Source: Oscillatoriophycideae cyanobacterium NC_groundwater_1537_Pr4_S-0.65um_50_18 | Lineage (GTDB): Bacteria; Cyanobacteriota; Cyanobacteriia; Elainellales; Elainellaceae | Direction: 5' to 3' | NCBI GenBank assembly: GCA_016208305.1 | Contig: JACQYI010000058.1 | Coordinates: 62,001-126,000, forward strand | DNA length: 64,000 nucleotides | Shown: positions 1 to 8,211 of the stretch, piece after piece | How positions within the stretch are numbered: position 1 is the stretch's first letter | How the letters are laid out: every line of letters begins with the position of its first letter | The notes under the pieces: model-generated | The model's database searches: none | The model's input: only the letters and a program-made list of their open reading frames with translations | What the model was told of the DNA's origin: nothing | Position numbers and translations under genes: made by a program

Positions 1-423
1 GAGCTTCAGGCGGCTGGGCAGTCGGTGGCGATGGTGGGCGACGGCATCAACGATGCCCCGGCTTTGGCTCAGGCCGATGTCGGCATTTCGCTGCACTCAG
101 GTACGGATGTGGCGATCGAGGCGGCAGATATTGTACTGATGCGCGATCGGCTGAGCGCAGTGGTAGAGGCGATTCATCTCAGCCAAGCCACCTTTAGCAA
201 AATCCGGCAAAACCTATTTTGGGCGTTTGCCTACAATATTTTAGGCATTCCTGCGGCGGCGGGCTTGCTGCTGCCCACTTTAGGAATTGCTCTGAGTCCG
301 GCTACAGCGGGGGCATTTATGGCGTTTAGTTCAGTTAGCGTGGTTACCAATTCTTTGCTGCTGCGCCGCACGTTTGCGACCGCTGCCAAGCCCTCTGCTA
401 TGCCAATCCAAGATCACAAATGA
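1..423 (+). CDS. Copper-translocating P1B-type ATPase, C-terminal fragment
   Basis: Only the last 140 residues are in the window; the reading frame is open from base 1, so the gene starts to the left. The fragment begins in the cytoplasmic P domain with the hinge motif [10 protein letters not shown]. It ends with two membrane helices that carry the P1B-1 signatures: YN in helix 7 (residues AYNILG) and MxxSS in helix 8 (MAFSSV). These pairs ligate Cu(I) in CopA-type pumps, so copper export or delivery to thylakoids (CtaA/PacS-like) is the likely role. Cyanobacteria carry two such paralogues and the fragment does not say which one this is. A strong hairpin terminator follows 8 bases after the stop. 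Confidence 0.9.
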   Translation, partial: ELQAAGQSVAMVGDGINDAPALAQADVGISLHSGTDVAIEAADIVLMRDRLSAVVEAIHLSQATFSKIRQNLFWAFAYNILGIPAAAGLLLPTLGIALSPATAGAFMAFSSVSVVTNSLLLRRTFATAAKPSAMPIQDHK

Positions 424-430
424 ATTAACC

Positions 431-467
431 TTTTGGGAGTGCCGCGCGAAGCGCGGCACTCCCAAAA
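431..467. terminator. Perfect 17-bp hairpin, bidirectional terminator
   Basis: Arms 431-447 and 451-467 are perfectly complementary around a GAA loop. The T4 and A4 ends form the outer base pairs and give a U-tract on either strand. It lies between two convergent genes and can serve both. Confidence 0.85.
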
Positions 468-473
468 AACTTA

Positions 474-995
474 CTACCACAAAGCTGGGACAGGCGTTTC
501 TCTCGTTTCCGTTCGATCCGCACCCGAACTTGCAGGCGCTGCGTTAGGAGATTGCCGGAAGGCCGGGGCGAAGGGGGCTGCGGGCACAGGTTCTTCGGTA
601 TAAATCGGATCAGCCAGTAGAGAGCTGGTAAAAGGATTGGGTAAATCTGCGGTGCGAATGGTGGGGTCGCTCATAGATTGCTGTTTCATGAGATCGGTGT
701 AGAGGTTGTGCATGACCCGTCCGTCACCTGAGATCTCATTTTCAGGAAATGAGCCAAAAATCCAGAACGCATTGCGGACAAAGCGACGGTTGTAAAAATA
801 GGGTTGGTCAAATGTGAAGAAGGTATCTTCAATCTCGTCACTCACGGTGGGGCGATCGTCAGCCACTTCTTGTGCCATTGCCACGCTACCGCCTGCCAGC
901 ACAATAGAAACCGACAGCGCGACTGTGCCTAATATCTCTCTAAGCTTGAAATTTCTGTTGCAGAGACTGGCTGCATTCTTTGCCTGGGTATGCAT
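474..995 (-). CDS. Small exported protein of unknown function
   Basis: 173 residues. Residues 1-42 look like a Sec signal peptide: a basic n-region, a hydrophobic stretch (ILGTVALSVSIVLAGG) and an AMA-Q cleavage-like site. The mature part has an acidic start, an aromatic-rich segment (DQPYFYNRRFVRNAFWIFGSFPEN) and a Pro/Ala-rich C-terminus, with no cysteine. I recognise no family. It converges on the copper ATPase gene across a shared hairpin. The region upstream of the start (996-1287) is the common intergenic region with pyrE, which is transcribed the other way, so the two may share control elements. Confidence 0.65.
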   Translation of the reverse strand: MHTQAKNAASLCNRNFKLREILGTVALSVSIVLAGGSVAMAQEVADDRPTVSDEIEDTFFTFDQPYFYNRRFVRNAFWIFGSFPENEISGDGRVMHNLYTDLMKQQSMSDPTIRTADLPNPFTSSLLADPIYTEEPVPAAPFAPAFRQSPNAAPASSGADRTETRETPVPALW

Positions 996-1171
996 GGTTC
1001 ACTTATCCTTCTAAAGACTCTGAACTTGATGTCTTGCCCGATCGACCAAATCCTTAGTTAGAAGTTCATCACTCGTGCGATGTTCTCGTTCTGCTATTCA
1101 TTTTTTTGAAAGCCCTAACTCATCATAGAATCTATGATGAAAATTGGCGCATTTCAAGATTTGTCTAAATT

Positions 1172-1237
1172 TTGACTCAACATCATTGACCCAAAGTATT
1201 GACCTGAATAATTAACTCAAATTATTCACCCGACAGG
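1172..1237. repeat. Five degenerate 13-nt tandem repeats upstream of pyrE
   Basis: Units start at 1172, 1186, 1199, 1212 and 1225, the first 14 nt and the rest 13 nt long. The shared core is TT(G/A/C)AC(T/C)(C/T) followed by an A-rich tail; the first units read TTGACTCAA, TTGACCCAA and TTGACCTGA. The array lies between the divergent exported-protein and pyrE genes and ends about 50 bases before the pyrE start. It could be a regulator-binding array or a string of alternative -35 boxes. Confidence 0.7.
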
Positions 1238-1287
1238 TTAGCAGCTCTCTGACGTGACTCTTTGACCCACTTTATCCAGATTGCCCA

Positions 1288-1890
1288 ATGTCAGCCTCAC
1301 TTGAATCATTGTCTTTTATCGTCCAAACTGATTTGCCCTCCTTGCGTCAGTACCTGCTGGATTTATTTTGTCAAGTTGCTTACAAGCAAGGAGACTTTGT
1401 TCTCTCTTCAGGGCAGCACAGCACCTACTACATCAACAGTAAGCAGGTGACACTGCATCCTCAGGGCGGGGCGGCAGTAGGTCGTATTCTCCTGTCGATG
1501 TTGCCTCCTGAAACTGAGGCCGTTGCAGGGCTAACCCTAGGAGCTGATCCAATGGTGACTGCGACCAGCGTGGTGGGAGTCTATGAAGGCAAGGCGATCG
1601 TGCCCTTAATTGTGCGCAAAGAAGCCAAAGGTCATGGCACCCAAGCCTACATTGAAGGGCCGATCCTGCCGCCCGATACCGCAGTGGTGGTTTTAGAAGA
1701 TGTAGTCACGACGGGGCAATCGGCACTCAAGGCAGTCGATCGCCTGCGGCAGGCGGGCTACAAGGTGAACGAAATCATTGCACTGGTCGATCGCCATCAG
1801 GGTGGGGCAGAGCTATATGCCGAGCAGGGCATCCGCTTTCAGACCGTGTTTTCTATTACAGATTTGCAAACGCGATCGGCAGAGCTGTAG
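1288..1890 (+). CDS. pyrE: Orotate phosphoribosyltransferase
   Basis: 200 residues, normal length. The enzyme joins orotate and PRPP to give OMP in de novo pyrimidine synthesis. The PRPP-binding loop VVVLEDVVTTGQSA lies at about residues 131-145, and the flexible catalytic loop region (VRKEAKGHGT) at about 110-120. The ATG at 1288 was preferred because the protein begins at the usual distance from the LFCQVAYKQGDFVLSSGQ motif. The gene stands alone, followed by a compact hairpin at 1926-1946. carA, which feeds the same pathway, lies 5 kb downstream but is separately transcribed. Confidence 0.95.
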   Translation: MSASLESLSFIVQTDLPSLRQYLLDLFCQVAYKQGDFVLSSGQHSTYYINSKQVTLHPQGGAAVGRILLSMLPPETEAVAGLTLGADPMVTATSVVGVYEGKAIVPLIVRKEAKGHGTQAYIEGPILPPDTAVVVLEDVVTTGQSALKAVDRLRQAGYKVNEIIALVDRHQGGAELYAEQGIRFQTVFSITDLQTRSAEL

Positions 1891-1925
1891 AAAATTGGCG
1901 TTGTGGGCTTGAGGAATGTTGGTGG

Positions 1926-1946
1926 GAGGGGCGCTCAGCGCCCCTC
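1926..1946. terminator. 9-bp hairpin with TCA loop
   Basis: Arms 1926-1934 and 1938-1946 are perfectly complementary (GAGGGGCGC / GCGCCCCTC). It sits between convergent pyrE and the HEAT-repeat gene. There is no strong T-run, so termination is likely but not certain. Confidence 0.6.
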
Positions 1947-1953
1947 TGCCAGC

Positions 1954-2613
1954 CTAAGGAATCAAGTTTTCCATCGCTGCCCCAACAACACGATGATCTT
2001 CATCCTGGCGTAGCTGCGCCAAAGCTTCTCTGGCTTCAGGTTGATCAAAGTGCTTGAGGGCATAGGCAACCCGTACCCGGACATATTCCGCTTCGGCATG
2101 GCTTAGCGCCAGCAGTTTGGTCAGGGCGGCACTGTTTTGGCGCGACGCGGCCAAGGCTCCTAGCCCATCAATTGAGGCTTCCTGCACGGCAGCATCCTCT
2201 CCCGCCAAGCCCAACTGACAGACCTCCAGTACTTCTTCGGGACATTCTAGCTCGACCAAAGCCGCCAAAATGCTGCGTCGCAGCAGCCAGTGGTCATCTC
2301 TAAAGAAAGCCTCTACCAGGTGAGAGGCCGAAACTCGACCAAACAAAGAGAGCGAATTCGCCGCTTCTGCCCGCACGTTTGGCGTATTGTCAAACTTCAT
2401 GATTTGCAGCAAGGCCGCAAAAGAATCGGAGTTTTTCTGTCTACCCAACTCTCTAGCCACAAACGATCGCACCAGAAACTCTGGATCATGAATATGCTGA
2501 GTCAGTAGAGGCACAGCAACATCTGCGGGATAATCTTTGAGAGCTGAGACAGCCTTAAGCCGATATTGAAAGTCTGAGTGTTGTAAATCGGTTTCAATTT
2601 GATTGAGATCCAT
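1954..2613 (-). CDS. HEAT-repeat protein of the NblB / CpcE-CpcF lyase type
   Basis: 219 residues from the ATG at 2613 (MDLNQIETDLQ); an in-frame GTG at 2640 would add 9 residues. The whole protein is about five HEAT-like helical repeats with the cyanobacterial pattern of paired helices (e.g. DPEFLVRSFVARELG, TPNVRAEAANSLSLFG, DHRVVGAAMENLIP). Proteins of this size and repeat style include the phycobilin lyase subunits CpcE/CpcF and the phycobilisome degradation factor NblB. The exact member cannot be read from the sequence. The next genes, divergently transcribed, encode a DUF3598 protein and an orphan phycobiliprotein-like globin, which fits a bilin- or phycobilisome-related role (inference). 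Confidence 0.75.
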   Translation of the reverse strand: MDLNQIETDLQHSDFQYRLKAVSALKDYPADVAVPLLTQHIHDPEFLVRSFVARELGRQKNSDSFAALLQIMKFDNTPNVRAEAANSLSLFGRVSASHLVEAFFRDDHWLLRRSILAALVELECPEEVLEVCQLGLAGEDAAVQEASIDGLGALAASRQNSAALTKLLALSHAEAEYVRVRVAYALKHFDQPEAREALAQLRQDEDHRVVGAAMENLIP

Positions 2614-2827
2614 GAAAGCAAATCTGAATATTTTCTCCACTTTAGATCTGAAGGCGATCGGGCGTTGGCAATTTCAGGGATGAATTTTTGATATGTGGAA
2701 TGCCCACCCCCGATTCATCCGTTTCACTAATCCGCTTTGCAGGCGATCGAACAGTTGATGGGTGAAAGACTTTATAGATGGATGGCAGATAGATTAATGG
2801 CAGACTTGCAGGAGGATCAGCTCCCTG

Positions 2828-3694
2828 ATGAAATCTGAGTGGGACTGTGTTTTACAAAATTTGGGAGAATGGCAAGGGTCTTTTACCTCTTTTTCCCCCC
2901 AGGGTGAGCTAATCCAAGATATCCCCAGCCTGATTTTGCTGGAAGGGGTCAACCAGAATCAGAGTATCCACTTGGTGCTGAAACGGTTTTATCCCGTTCC
3001 AGAATCTGCTGAACTGCAACCCCGTGAGCTAGTGATGGATTTCAGCGCTCCGGCGGCAGGGGCATTCTTTTTTGAAACGGGGGCTTTCTCAGATGGGAGA
3101 ACTTCCTTTTCTTCCCATCAGCCCTTTGTGGCAGAATTTTGCCTGCTCGATGGCGACCCCAACCGCGATCGCTCGGCCACAAGCCGATTGCGTCAGGTGC
3201 TGATCTTCGACGCAGAAAACCAGCTTCAGCAAGTCACGCTGATCCGCGAGCATCGGAGCGACCTGCCTACGCCAGAGCGATCGCCCCTTAGGGTCGAGAA
3301 CTTGCTGGGCACCTGGCAGGGCAAGGCTGTGACGCGATACCCCCGACAGGCCACCGCCGACATTGCTGACATAACGACAACCTGGGTACGCCCCTCTGAG
3401 CATCGCCCCTCTAACCCTCAACTAATTCAGCAGGTTTTGGGTTACGAAGCGATCGATATCACGCTCAGCCAGGGCAATCTCTGCTTTGATCAAGAGGGGC
3501 AGTCTTACCAAACTTTGCTGTTGCCGGATGGGGCATCCTCAACCTATCCTGTGCAGATTTGCCCTCGCCAGCCTTTTTTCCTGGAGGCGGGTTGGTTACT
3601 AGCGCCCGGTGTTCGTCAGAGGTTAATCCGTCGTTACAATAGCGAAGGCGATTGGATCAGCGTCACCTGGATCAGCGAATATCAGGTTAGGTGA
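2828..3694 (+). CDS. DUF3598 family protein
   Basis: 288 residues, soluble, no signal peptide. Two related beta-rich halves start at about residue 4 (WDCVLQNLGEWQGSFTSFSPQGEL) and about residue 155 (VENLLGTWQGKAVTRYP). Each has the G-x-W opening typical of lipocalin-like (calycin) barrels, to which I believe DUF3598 belongs. A Shine-Dalgarno GGAGG at 2811-2815 precedes the ATG. The gene runs into the phycobiliprotein-like gene after 21 bases, so the two are probably co-transcribed. The bilin lyases CpcS/CpeS are also calycins, so a bilin-handling role is an attractive inference, not shown. Confidence 0.75.
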   Translation: MKSEWDCVLQNLGEWQGSFTSFSPQGELIQDIPSLILLEGVNQNQSIHLVLKRFYPVPESAELQPRELVMDFSAPAAGAFFFETGAFSDGRTSFSSHQPFVAEFCLLDGDPNRDRSATSRLRQVLIFDAENQLQQVTLIREHRSDLPTPERSPLRVENLLGTWQGKAVTRYPRQATADIADITTTWVRPSEHRPSNPQLIQQVLGYEAIDITLSQGNLCFDQEGQSYQTLLLPDGASSTYPVQICPRQPFFLEAGWLLAPGVRQRLIRRYNSEGDWISVTWISEYQVR

Positions 3695-3715
3695 ACTTTA
3701 AAAAAATCTCCTCTC

Positions 3716-4321
3716 ATGACAAAGCCACAGTTGAGCGAGAAAGCTCTTGAGCTAATCAAGAAAGCCCGGATTGTGAGTTTCAGCACCTGGCACACAACCT
3801 ATCCGCCAGAAACTATCCAACGGTTTCAGGCCGCCGATGATGCAGGCCGCTACTTAACCGATGAAGATCTAGAGCAGATTCAGGCGATCGCCCCTGATGC
3901 CAATCAGTTAGCCAGCCTTGAGGTGGTGAGAATGCTGCGCGATCGCGTCCGCGAAATTGTAGATGAGGCAAGAGGGCAAGTTTTGGAAACCTTTCCTCAC
4001 ATTACCCAACCGGGCGGCGGGCTGTATCCTGCGACCCGTGCCGATGCCTGCTGGCGAGATTTCTGGCATTTTCTGCGCTGCATGACCTATGGCATTGCCG
4101 GACAGCGCACCGACTACACCAGCGCTGAGGGCCTGCACTACATGCAGTTGCTCTATCAAGAATTGCAGGTGCCGCTAGATGCGATGGTCGTGGGGTTAGA
4201 AGGGATTAAAACCGCTAGCTTAAAACGGATTGAGCTAGACCCTAAAGTAGCCGAGCAATCAGCCGCCCTTGTGCCCTACTTCGATCGCTTAATTGAGCGA
4301 ATGAAGCAGTTTCAATCATAG
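3716..4321 (+). CDS. Orphan phycobiliprotein-like globin
   Basis: 201 residues. The C-terminal half matches the phycobilisome globin fold. The segment at about residues 106-125 (ATRADACWRDFWHFLRC) follows the bilin-site pattern R-x3-C-x-R-D-x4-LR, with the cysteine (Cys112) that binds bilin at position 84 in phycocyanin and allophycocyanin. It is followed by the usual helix with ELQVPLDAMVVGLEGIK. The N-terminus is longer and different from canonical subunits, and no alpha/beta partner gene is adjacent. It sits in a run with DUF3598 upstream and a DUF2127 membrane protein 11 bases downstream. A minor linker-associated or sensory phycobiliprotein is possible. Confidence 0.75.
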   Translation: MTKPQLSEKALELIKKARIVSFSTWHTTYPPETIQRFQAADDAGRYLTDEDLEQIQAIAPDANQLASLEVVRMLRDRVREIVDEARGQVLETFPHITQPGGGLYPATRADACWRDFWHFLRCMTYGIAGQRTDYTSAEGLHYMQLLYQELQVPLDAMVVGLEGIKTASLKRIELDPKVAEQSAALVPYFDRLIERMKQFQS

Positions 4322-4332
4322 TTTGAGCAACG

Positions 4333-4800
4333 ATGGAGAAAGAGCGGTCTGCCGGACTCACGACTATAGTGATCTACAAAGCTTGCGAAGCATTGCTGTT
4401 GGGAGCCACCTCGATCGCTTTGCTGTGGGTGCTCAAAGACCGTCAGGAGCTTGCGGCTTTCTCGCGATCTTATGCCCTCGAAGGCAAAGCAATGCTGATC
4501 GAACAGATCCTCAACCGATTGCTCAATGTTAATCCTAGGACAGTGGAATTTAGCGGCATTACAGCCGGAATCTATGCAGGGGTAACAGCGATCGAGGCGG
4601 TGGGTTTGTGGTATCAAAAAACCTGGGCAGAATTTTTGGTTATCGGACTAACGGGCATCGGCATCTTTCCCGAACTTTTTGAGCTATCTCAGGGCGTGTC
4701 TCTCCTAAAGCTGAGCGTTTTGGTGATCAATGTCCTCGTATCTTTGTATTTCCTTCGACGCCTTTTGCAAGGTAGACGAAAGAGCCGCAAGCGTCTTTGA
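4333..4800 (+). CDS. DUF2127 family membrane protein
   Basis: 155 residues with about four membrane segments, at roughly residues 11-30, 75-95, 100-117 and 125-143. The pattern (GLTTIVIYKACEALLL at the start; AIEAVGLWYQKTWAEFL; PELFEL) fits the DUF2127 family, whose function is unknown. The C-terminus is strongly basic (RRLLQGRRKSRKRL) and probably cytoplasmic. It starts 11 bases after the phycobiliprotein-like gene and is likely the last gene of that transcript. Confidence 0.75.
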   Translation: MEKERSAGLTTIVIYKACEALLLGATSIALLWVLKDRQELAAFSRSYALEGKAMLIEQILNRLLNVNPRTVEFSGITAGIYAGVTAIEAVGLWYQKTWAEFLVIGLTGIGIFPELFELSQGVSLLKLSVLVINVLVSLYFLRRLLQGRRKSRKRL

Positions 4801-4844
4801 AGCGTTTACTGAGGTGTTTAGGATGATGGGTGTTTGGGATTCGA

Positions 4845-5549
4845 CTATCTCCGAATATCTTCTCGAATGGCAGCCAAATCAATGTAGCGATCGGCCACGC
4901 TAATCAGTGCTTCGCTGGTCATAGAGTACAGGCTGACTACCTCTACCTGCACACCCTTATAGGCGATCGCATTGACTGCGTAGGTTAGATCCCCATCGCC
5001 GCTCAGCAGTACCATTGCCTTGCAGTAGCTAGACATTTGCATCATGTCTACTACAATTTCGATGGCTAAGTTGGCTTTTTTAGAGCCATCGATATGTTGA
5101 ATCAGCTCTTTGGCCACAACGCGGTAGCCATTTCGCCGCATCCAGAGCAAAAATCCCTGTTGCTTGTCGTTGGCGCGATCGACCCCGGTATAAAAATAGG
5201 CTCGCAAGAGGCGTCGCCCTCGTGTGAGCTTACACAACAGCTTGACGTAATCAATTTCTAAGTTGAGGTGCAGTGCCGCATAAAAGAGATTGGCTCCATC
5301 TACAAAAATAGCCACTTGCTCATAGCGCTCTTCGTCAGCGGGCAAAGGTTCTGTCGCAGGTCGCGATCGAGATTCTCTGTGGAGAGCCGAGAGATCGATC
5401 GCTGCATCAGCGGCATTTTCATTTTGAGTATTGGCAGCTTGAGCATTTATGGCTTGACCACTCAGCTTGCTGCGGTTCGCACTATTTTGACCAGACCCAT
5501 TGTTTTGACTCAGCACACTATTCTCATTCAGCAACAAGCGCTGCTCCAC
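4845..5549 (-). CDS. LabA-like NYN-domain protein
   Basis: 234 residues. The first 75 are low-complexity and Asn/Ala/Gln-rich. Residues about 76-230 form a NYN (PIN-like nuclease) domain with the acidic motifs VAIFVDGANLFYA and LLSGDGDLTYAV. The closest named homologue type is LabA, which in Synechococcus elongatus takes part in negative feedback on circadian output through RpaA. Other members are probable RNases. The catalytic Asp residues are present. The upstream spacer holds an 11-bp inverted repeat (5668-5701) that may be its operator or the terminator of the preceding gene. Confidence 0.8.
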   Translation of the reverse strand: MEQRLLLNENSVLSQNNGSGQNSANRSKLSGQAINAQAANTQNENAADAAIDLSALHRESRSRPATEPLPADEERYEQVAIFVDGANLFYAALHLNLEIDYVKLLCKLTRGRRLLRAYFYTGVDRANDKQQGFLLWMRRNGYRVVAKELIQHIDGSKKANLAIEIVVDMMQMSSYCKAMVLLSGDGDLTYAVNAIAYKGVQVEVVSLYSMTSEALISVADRYIDLAAIREDIRR

Positions 5550-5667
5550 ATCCGTTTGAGTGAAAGTTTGAGTGAAAAATTTAATGTTTTTTTTAGGTTC
5601 GCTTCAATCCTAGGGCGTTCTCGCAATCAAGTAAATAGCCCCTTAACGTGTCGCAATTTTTGATCTA

Positions 5668-5701
5668 TAGAGATAATTTTTTGATACATAAATTATCTCT
5701 A
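5668..5701. promoter_or_regulatory. 11-bp inverted repeat, operator or weak terminator
   Basis: Arms TAGAGATAATT (5668-5678) and AATTATCTCTA (5691-5701) are perfectly complementary with a 12-nt spacer. It lies 25 bases past the CSP41-like stop and about 120 bases before the LabA-like start, both on the minus strand. The AT-rich stem argues against a strong terminator. Confidence 0.5.
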
Positions 5702-5725
5702 CGATGGGTCACGGCTCAATCTATA

Positions 5726-6664
5726 TTACGAATTGTTTGTTGACTTGAGAATCGCCTCATCGATCGAAAAATCAATCGTAGCGCTGTCTCGTCCTGACGG
5801 GAGGTAGTCATTTTGAAACGAGTCTCTCAACCCCGCAACCACATCATACTGCGATCGCCAGTAGAGGTCTTTCTGGGCTTTGTGAATATCCGTAAAGAAA
5901 TGTTGAACCCGCATCGGAAAGGCTTTGCGTTTGCCCAAATCGAGGTGGGGATCATAGTGAACTAGCTTCAGCGCCTCCGGATCTTTGTCGGCTGCCATCG
6001 CACAGGCTTTTGCCAACCCATCAAAGCTAATGTAGCGATCGCCTGACACGTTATAAATTTGCCCCACGGCTCTGGGATTGCCCAACACCGCCACCATTGC
6101 GGCAGCGAGATCTTGCACATGCCCCCATTGGGTCAGATGCATCCCATTACCCGGAATCGGAATAGGGCGATCGCGCGTGATCCGATCGAAAAACCAGGAC
6201 TCTAAATCGTTGTAGTTTTGCGCCCCATAGATATAGACCGGGCGAATAGAGGTAAAGGGAATGCCCTGAGCTGCCAAATAAGCTTCTGTCTCGGCTTTAC
6301 CCTTGTGGCGGCTTTGAGGATCGATCGGATCGCTTTCCAGATGCGGCATCTGATCGGATTTTTGGTAAACCCCAGCAGAGCTAACGTAGACAAAATGCTT
6401 GATTTGCCCTTTAAAGATTTCGATCAAAGGCTGGGTGTCGCTGAGTTCGCGCCCGTTATTGTCAAAAATAGCATCAAACTGCTCATCCGCCAGCTTCTCT
6501 TTGAGTTGGGCAGGGTCAGTGCGATCGCCCAGAATCTGTTCAACCCCCACAGGCGCGGGCTGGTTCCCTCGGTTAAACAGCACCACGTCATGGTCTTGCG
6601 CCATGAGCAGACGGGTGAGGTAAATGCCGATAAACCGGGTTCCGCCCATGACTAAAATTCGCAT
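5726..6664 (-). CDS. CSP41b-like NAD-dependent epimerase/dehydratase-fold protein
   Basis: 312 residues. The N-terminus has the Rossmann motif GGTRFIG (residues 7-13), then YVSSAGVY near 92-99 and SIRPVYIYGAQNYNDLESWFFDRI. This is the signature of the extended-SDR branch that includes chloroplast CSP41 proteins, which bind RNA and ribosomes and stabilise transcripts. The catalytic YxxxK of true epimerases is altered (SRHKGKAE), as in CSP41 proteins, so sugar epimerase activity is doubtful. Expected in the cytoplasm; an RNA-stabilising role is inferred from the plant homologue. It is transcribed alone. Confidence 0.8.
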   Translation of the reverse strand: MRILVMGGTRFIGIYLTRLLMAQDHDVVLFNRGNQPAPVGVEQILGDRTDPAQLKEKLADEQFDAIFDNNGRELSDTQPLIEIFKGQIKHFVYVSSAGVYQKSDQMPHLESDPIDPQSRHKGKAETEAYLAAQGIPFTSIRPVYIYGAQNYNDLESWFFDRITRDRPIPIPGNGMHLTQWGHVQDLAAAMVAVLGNPRAVGQIYNVSGDRYISFDGLAKACAMAADKDPEALKLVHYDPHLDLGKRKAFPMRVQHFFTDIHKAQKDLYWRSQYDVVAGLRDSFQNDYLPSGRDSATIDFSIDEAILKSTNNS

Positions 6665-6826
6665 TGCTTCTCCGCAAGATGATCCTGAATATCTGGATGG
6701 GGTGGCTATGCTGGATGGCTGTGGCTGAACAGCTAGCCTTTCCTATCCTACGTTGCTGCTGTCCCTGTGAAACGGCTAATTCCTAAAAACTGGAGGTTGC
6801 CCAATTGTCACAACCGCCTCATAACC

Positions 6827-6840
6827 GTCACAGTTGTGAC
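6827..6840. promoter_or_regulatory. Inverted repeat GTCACA-GT-TGTGAC in carA upstream region
   Basis: A perfect 6-bp dyad lies 62 bases before the carA start. A half-site GTCACAAC occurs 20 bases upstream at 6807-6814, about two helical turns away. The bases resemble a CRP-type box turned inside out, and no known cyanobacterial consensus fits exactly. Confidence 0.45.
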
Positions 6841-6902
6841 TGTTCATCTTTGCCCTGCGGTCGTAGGATGGGAACGCTTACCTAATTCATGAGAGGAACT
6901 CT

Positions 6903-8084
6903 ATGCTGTTCTCTGGTGCTCAGCCCGCATTGCTTGTTCTAGCAGATGGAACGACCTACCGAGGCTGGTCGTTTGGTGCGTCGGCAACTGCTATTGGAGA
7001 AGTAGTGTTTAACACGGGCATGACGGGCTACCAGGAGGTGTTGACCGATCCCAGCTACCGAGGGCAAATTGTCACCTTTACCTATCCTGAGTTGGGAAAT
7101 ACGGGCGTTAACCCCGAAGATGAAGAGTCGGGTCGGCCTCAAGTCAAAGGGGCGATCGCTCGAAACATCTGCTCGCGGCCTAGCAACTGGCGATCGACGC
7201 AATCGCTACAAGACTACCTGAAAAAATATGGAATTCCCGGTATCTACGGCATCGACACCCGTGCTCTCACCCGTAAGCTGCGATCGGTCGGTGCCATGAA
7301 TGGCGGCATCTCTACTGAAATCCTAGATCCGGCTGACTTGTTAATGAAAATCCGGGAAGCTCCCAGCATGGCAGGACTAAACCTAGTGCGTGAAGTCACG
7401 ACCTCCACTACCTATGAATGGTCTGAAACAACCGATGCCGCTTGGGACTACACCACTTTGACGGCAAAACCGACTGACTCAGGGGCGATCGAACCCACCC
7501 TAACGGTCGTCGCGATCGATTTTGGCATCAAGAAAAATATCTTGAGACGGTTAGCCAGCTATGGCTGCCGGGTGATTGTTGTCCCTGCGGATACGTCACC
7601 AGAAGAGATTCTTAAGCACAACCCAGACGGCATTTTTCTCTCGAATGGCCCAGGCGATCCGGCCACGGTTGCGGAAGGGATTGCCACAGCAAAGGCGCTG
7701 CTGACCAGCGAAAAGCCCATGTTTGGCATCTGCATGGGGCACCAAATTTTGGGGCTATCGCTAGGTGCAGAAACCTTTAAGCTAAAGTTTGGCCATCGAG
7801 GCTTGAACCAGCCCTGCGGCATGAGCCAACAGCCTGTAGAAATCACCAGTCAAAATCATGGGTTTGCTATTAGCGCTGAATCTCTGCCCGACGCTGAAGT
7901 GGAAATTACACACCTCAATTTGAACGATCGCACGGTGGCGGGTTTGCGTCACAAGACTTTGCCGCTGTTTTCGGTGCAGTATCACCCAGAAGCCAGTCCT
8001 GGCCCCCATGATGCAGACTATTTGTTCCAGCAATTTGTGCAATCGATGCGGCAGCACAAGCAGCAAGGCGTCCCAACTGTCTAG
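6903..8084 (+). CDS. carA: Carbamoyl-phosphate synthase, small (glutaminase) subunit
   Basis: 393 residues, full length. The CPSase small-chain domain occupies about residues 1-150 ([18 protein letters not shown] at the start). A class I glutamine amidotransferase follows, with the nucleophile Cys277 (GICMGHQ) and the His361/Glu363 pair (QYHPEA). It hydrolyses glutamine and channels ammonia to CarB for arginine and pyrimidine synthesis. carB is not next to it, as is usual in cyanobacteria. A Shine-Dalgarno sequence (GAGAGGAAC) precedes the ATG, and an imperfect 20-bp hairpin closes the transcript. Confidence 0.96.
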   Translation: MLFSGAQPALLVLADGTTYRGWSFGASATAIGEVVFNTGMTGYQEVLTDPSYRGQIVTFTYPELGNTGVNPEDEESGRPQVKGAIARNICSRPSNWRSTQSLQDYLKKYGIPGIYGIDTRALTRKLRSVGAMNGGISTEILDPADLLMKIREAPSMAGLNLVREVTTSTTYEWSETTDAAWDYTTLTAKPTDSGAIEPTLTVVAIDFGIKKNILRRLASYGCRVIVVPADTSPEEILKHNPDGIFLSNGPGDPATVAEGIATAKALLTSEKPMFGICMGHQILGLSLGAETFKLKFGHRGLNQPCGMSQQPVEITSQNHGFAISAESLPDAEVEITHLNLNDRTVAGLRHKTLPLFSVQYHPEASPGPHDADYLFQQFVQSMRQHKQQGVPTV

Positions 8085-8100
8085 GGGCGGGGACAAATGA

Positions 8101-8159
8101 ACCCCACAATTTTTTTGAACTCAGAGGCGCTGTCTCCGGGTTCAAAAAAATTATGGGGT
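8101..8159. terminator. Bidirectional terminator between carA and the hybrid kinase
   Basis: Arms 8101-8120 and 8140-8159 pair over 20 bp with one mismatch. The inner part is T7/A7, so a U-run follows the pairing GC part on either strand. It lies between two convergent genes. Confidence 0.8.
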
Positions 8160-8211
8160 CTATTAAACTCGCGACGCTGAGAGGCTAGGACGGGAACACT
8201 ACAAGATTTCA

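Noticed and set aside
814-1014. Plus-strand reading frame opposite the exported-protein gene
   Set aside because: It lies antisense to a gene with a clear signal peptide, and its own protein has no recognisable features.
3089-3421. Minus-strand reading frame inside the DUF3598 gene
   Set aside because: The plus-strand frame has consistent family features; this one is a shadow without a promoter or ribosome site.
6803-6840. CRP-type site before carA
   Set aside because: The dyad is GTCACA-N2-TGTGAC, the half-sites being inverted relative to TGTGA-N6-TCACA.
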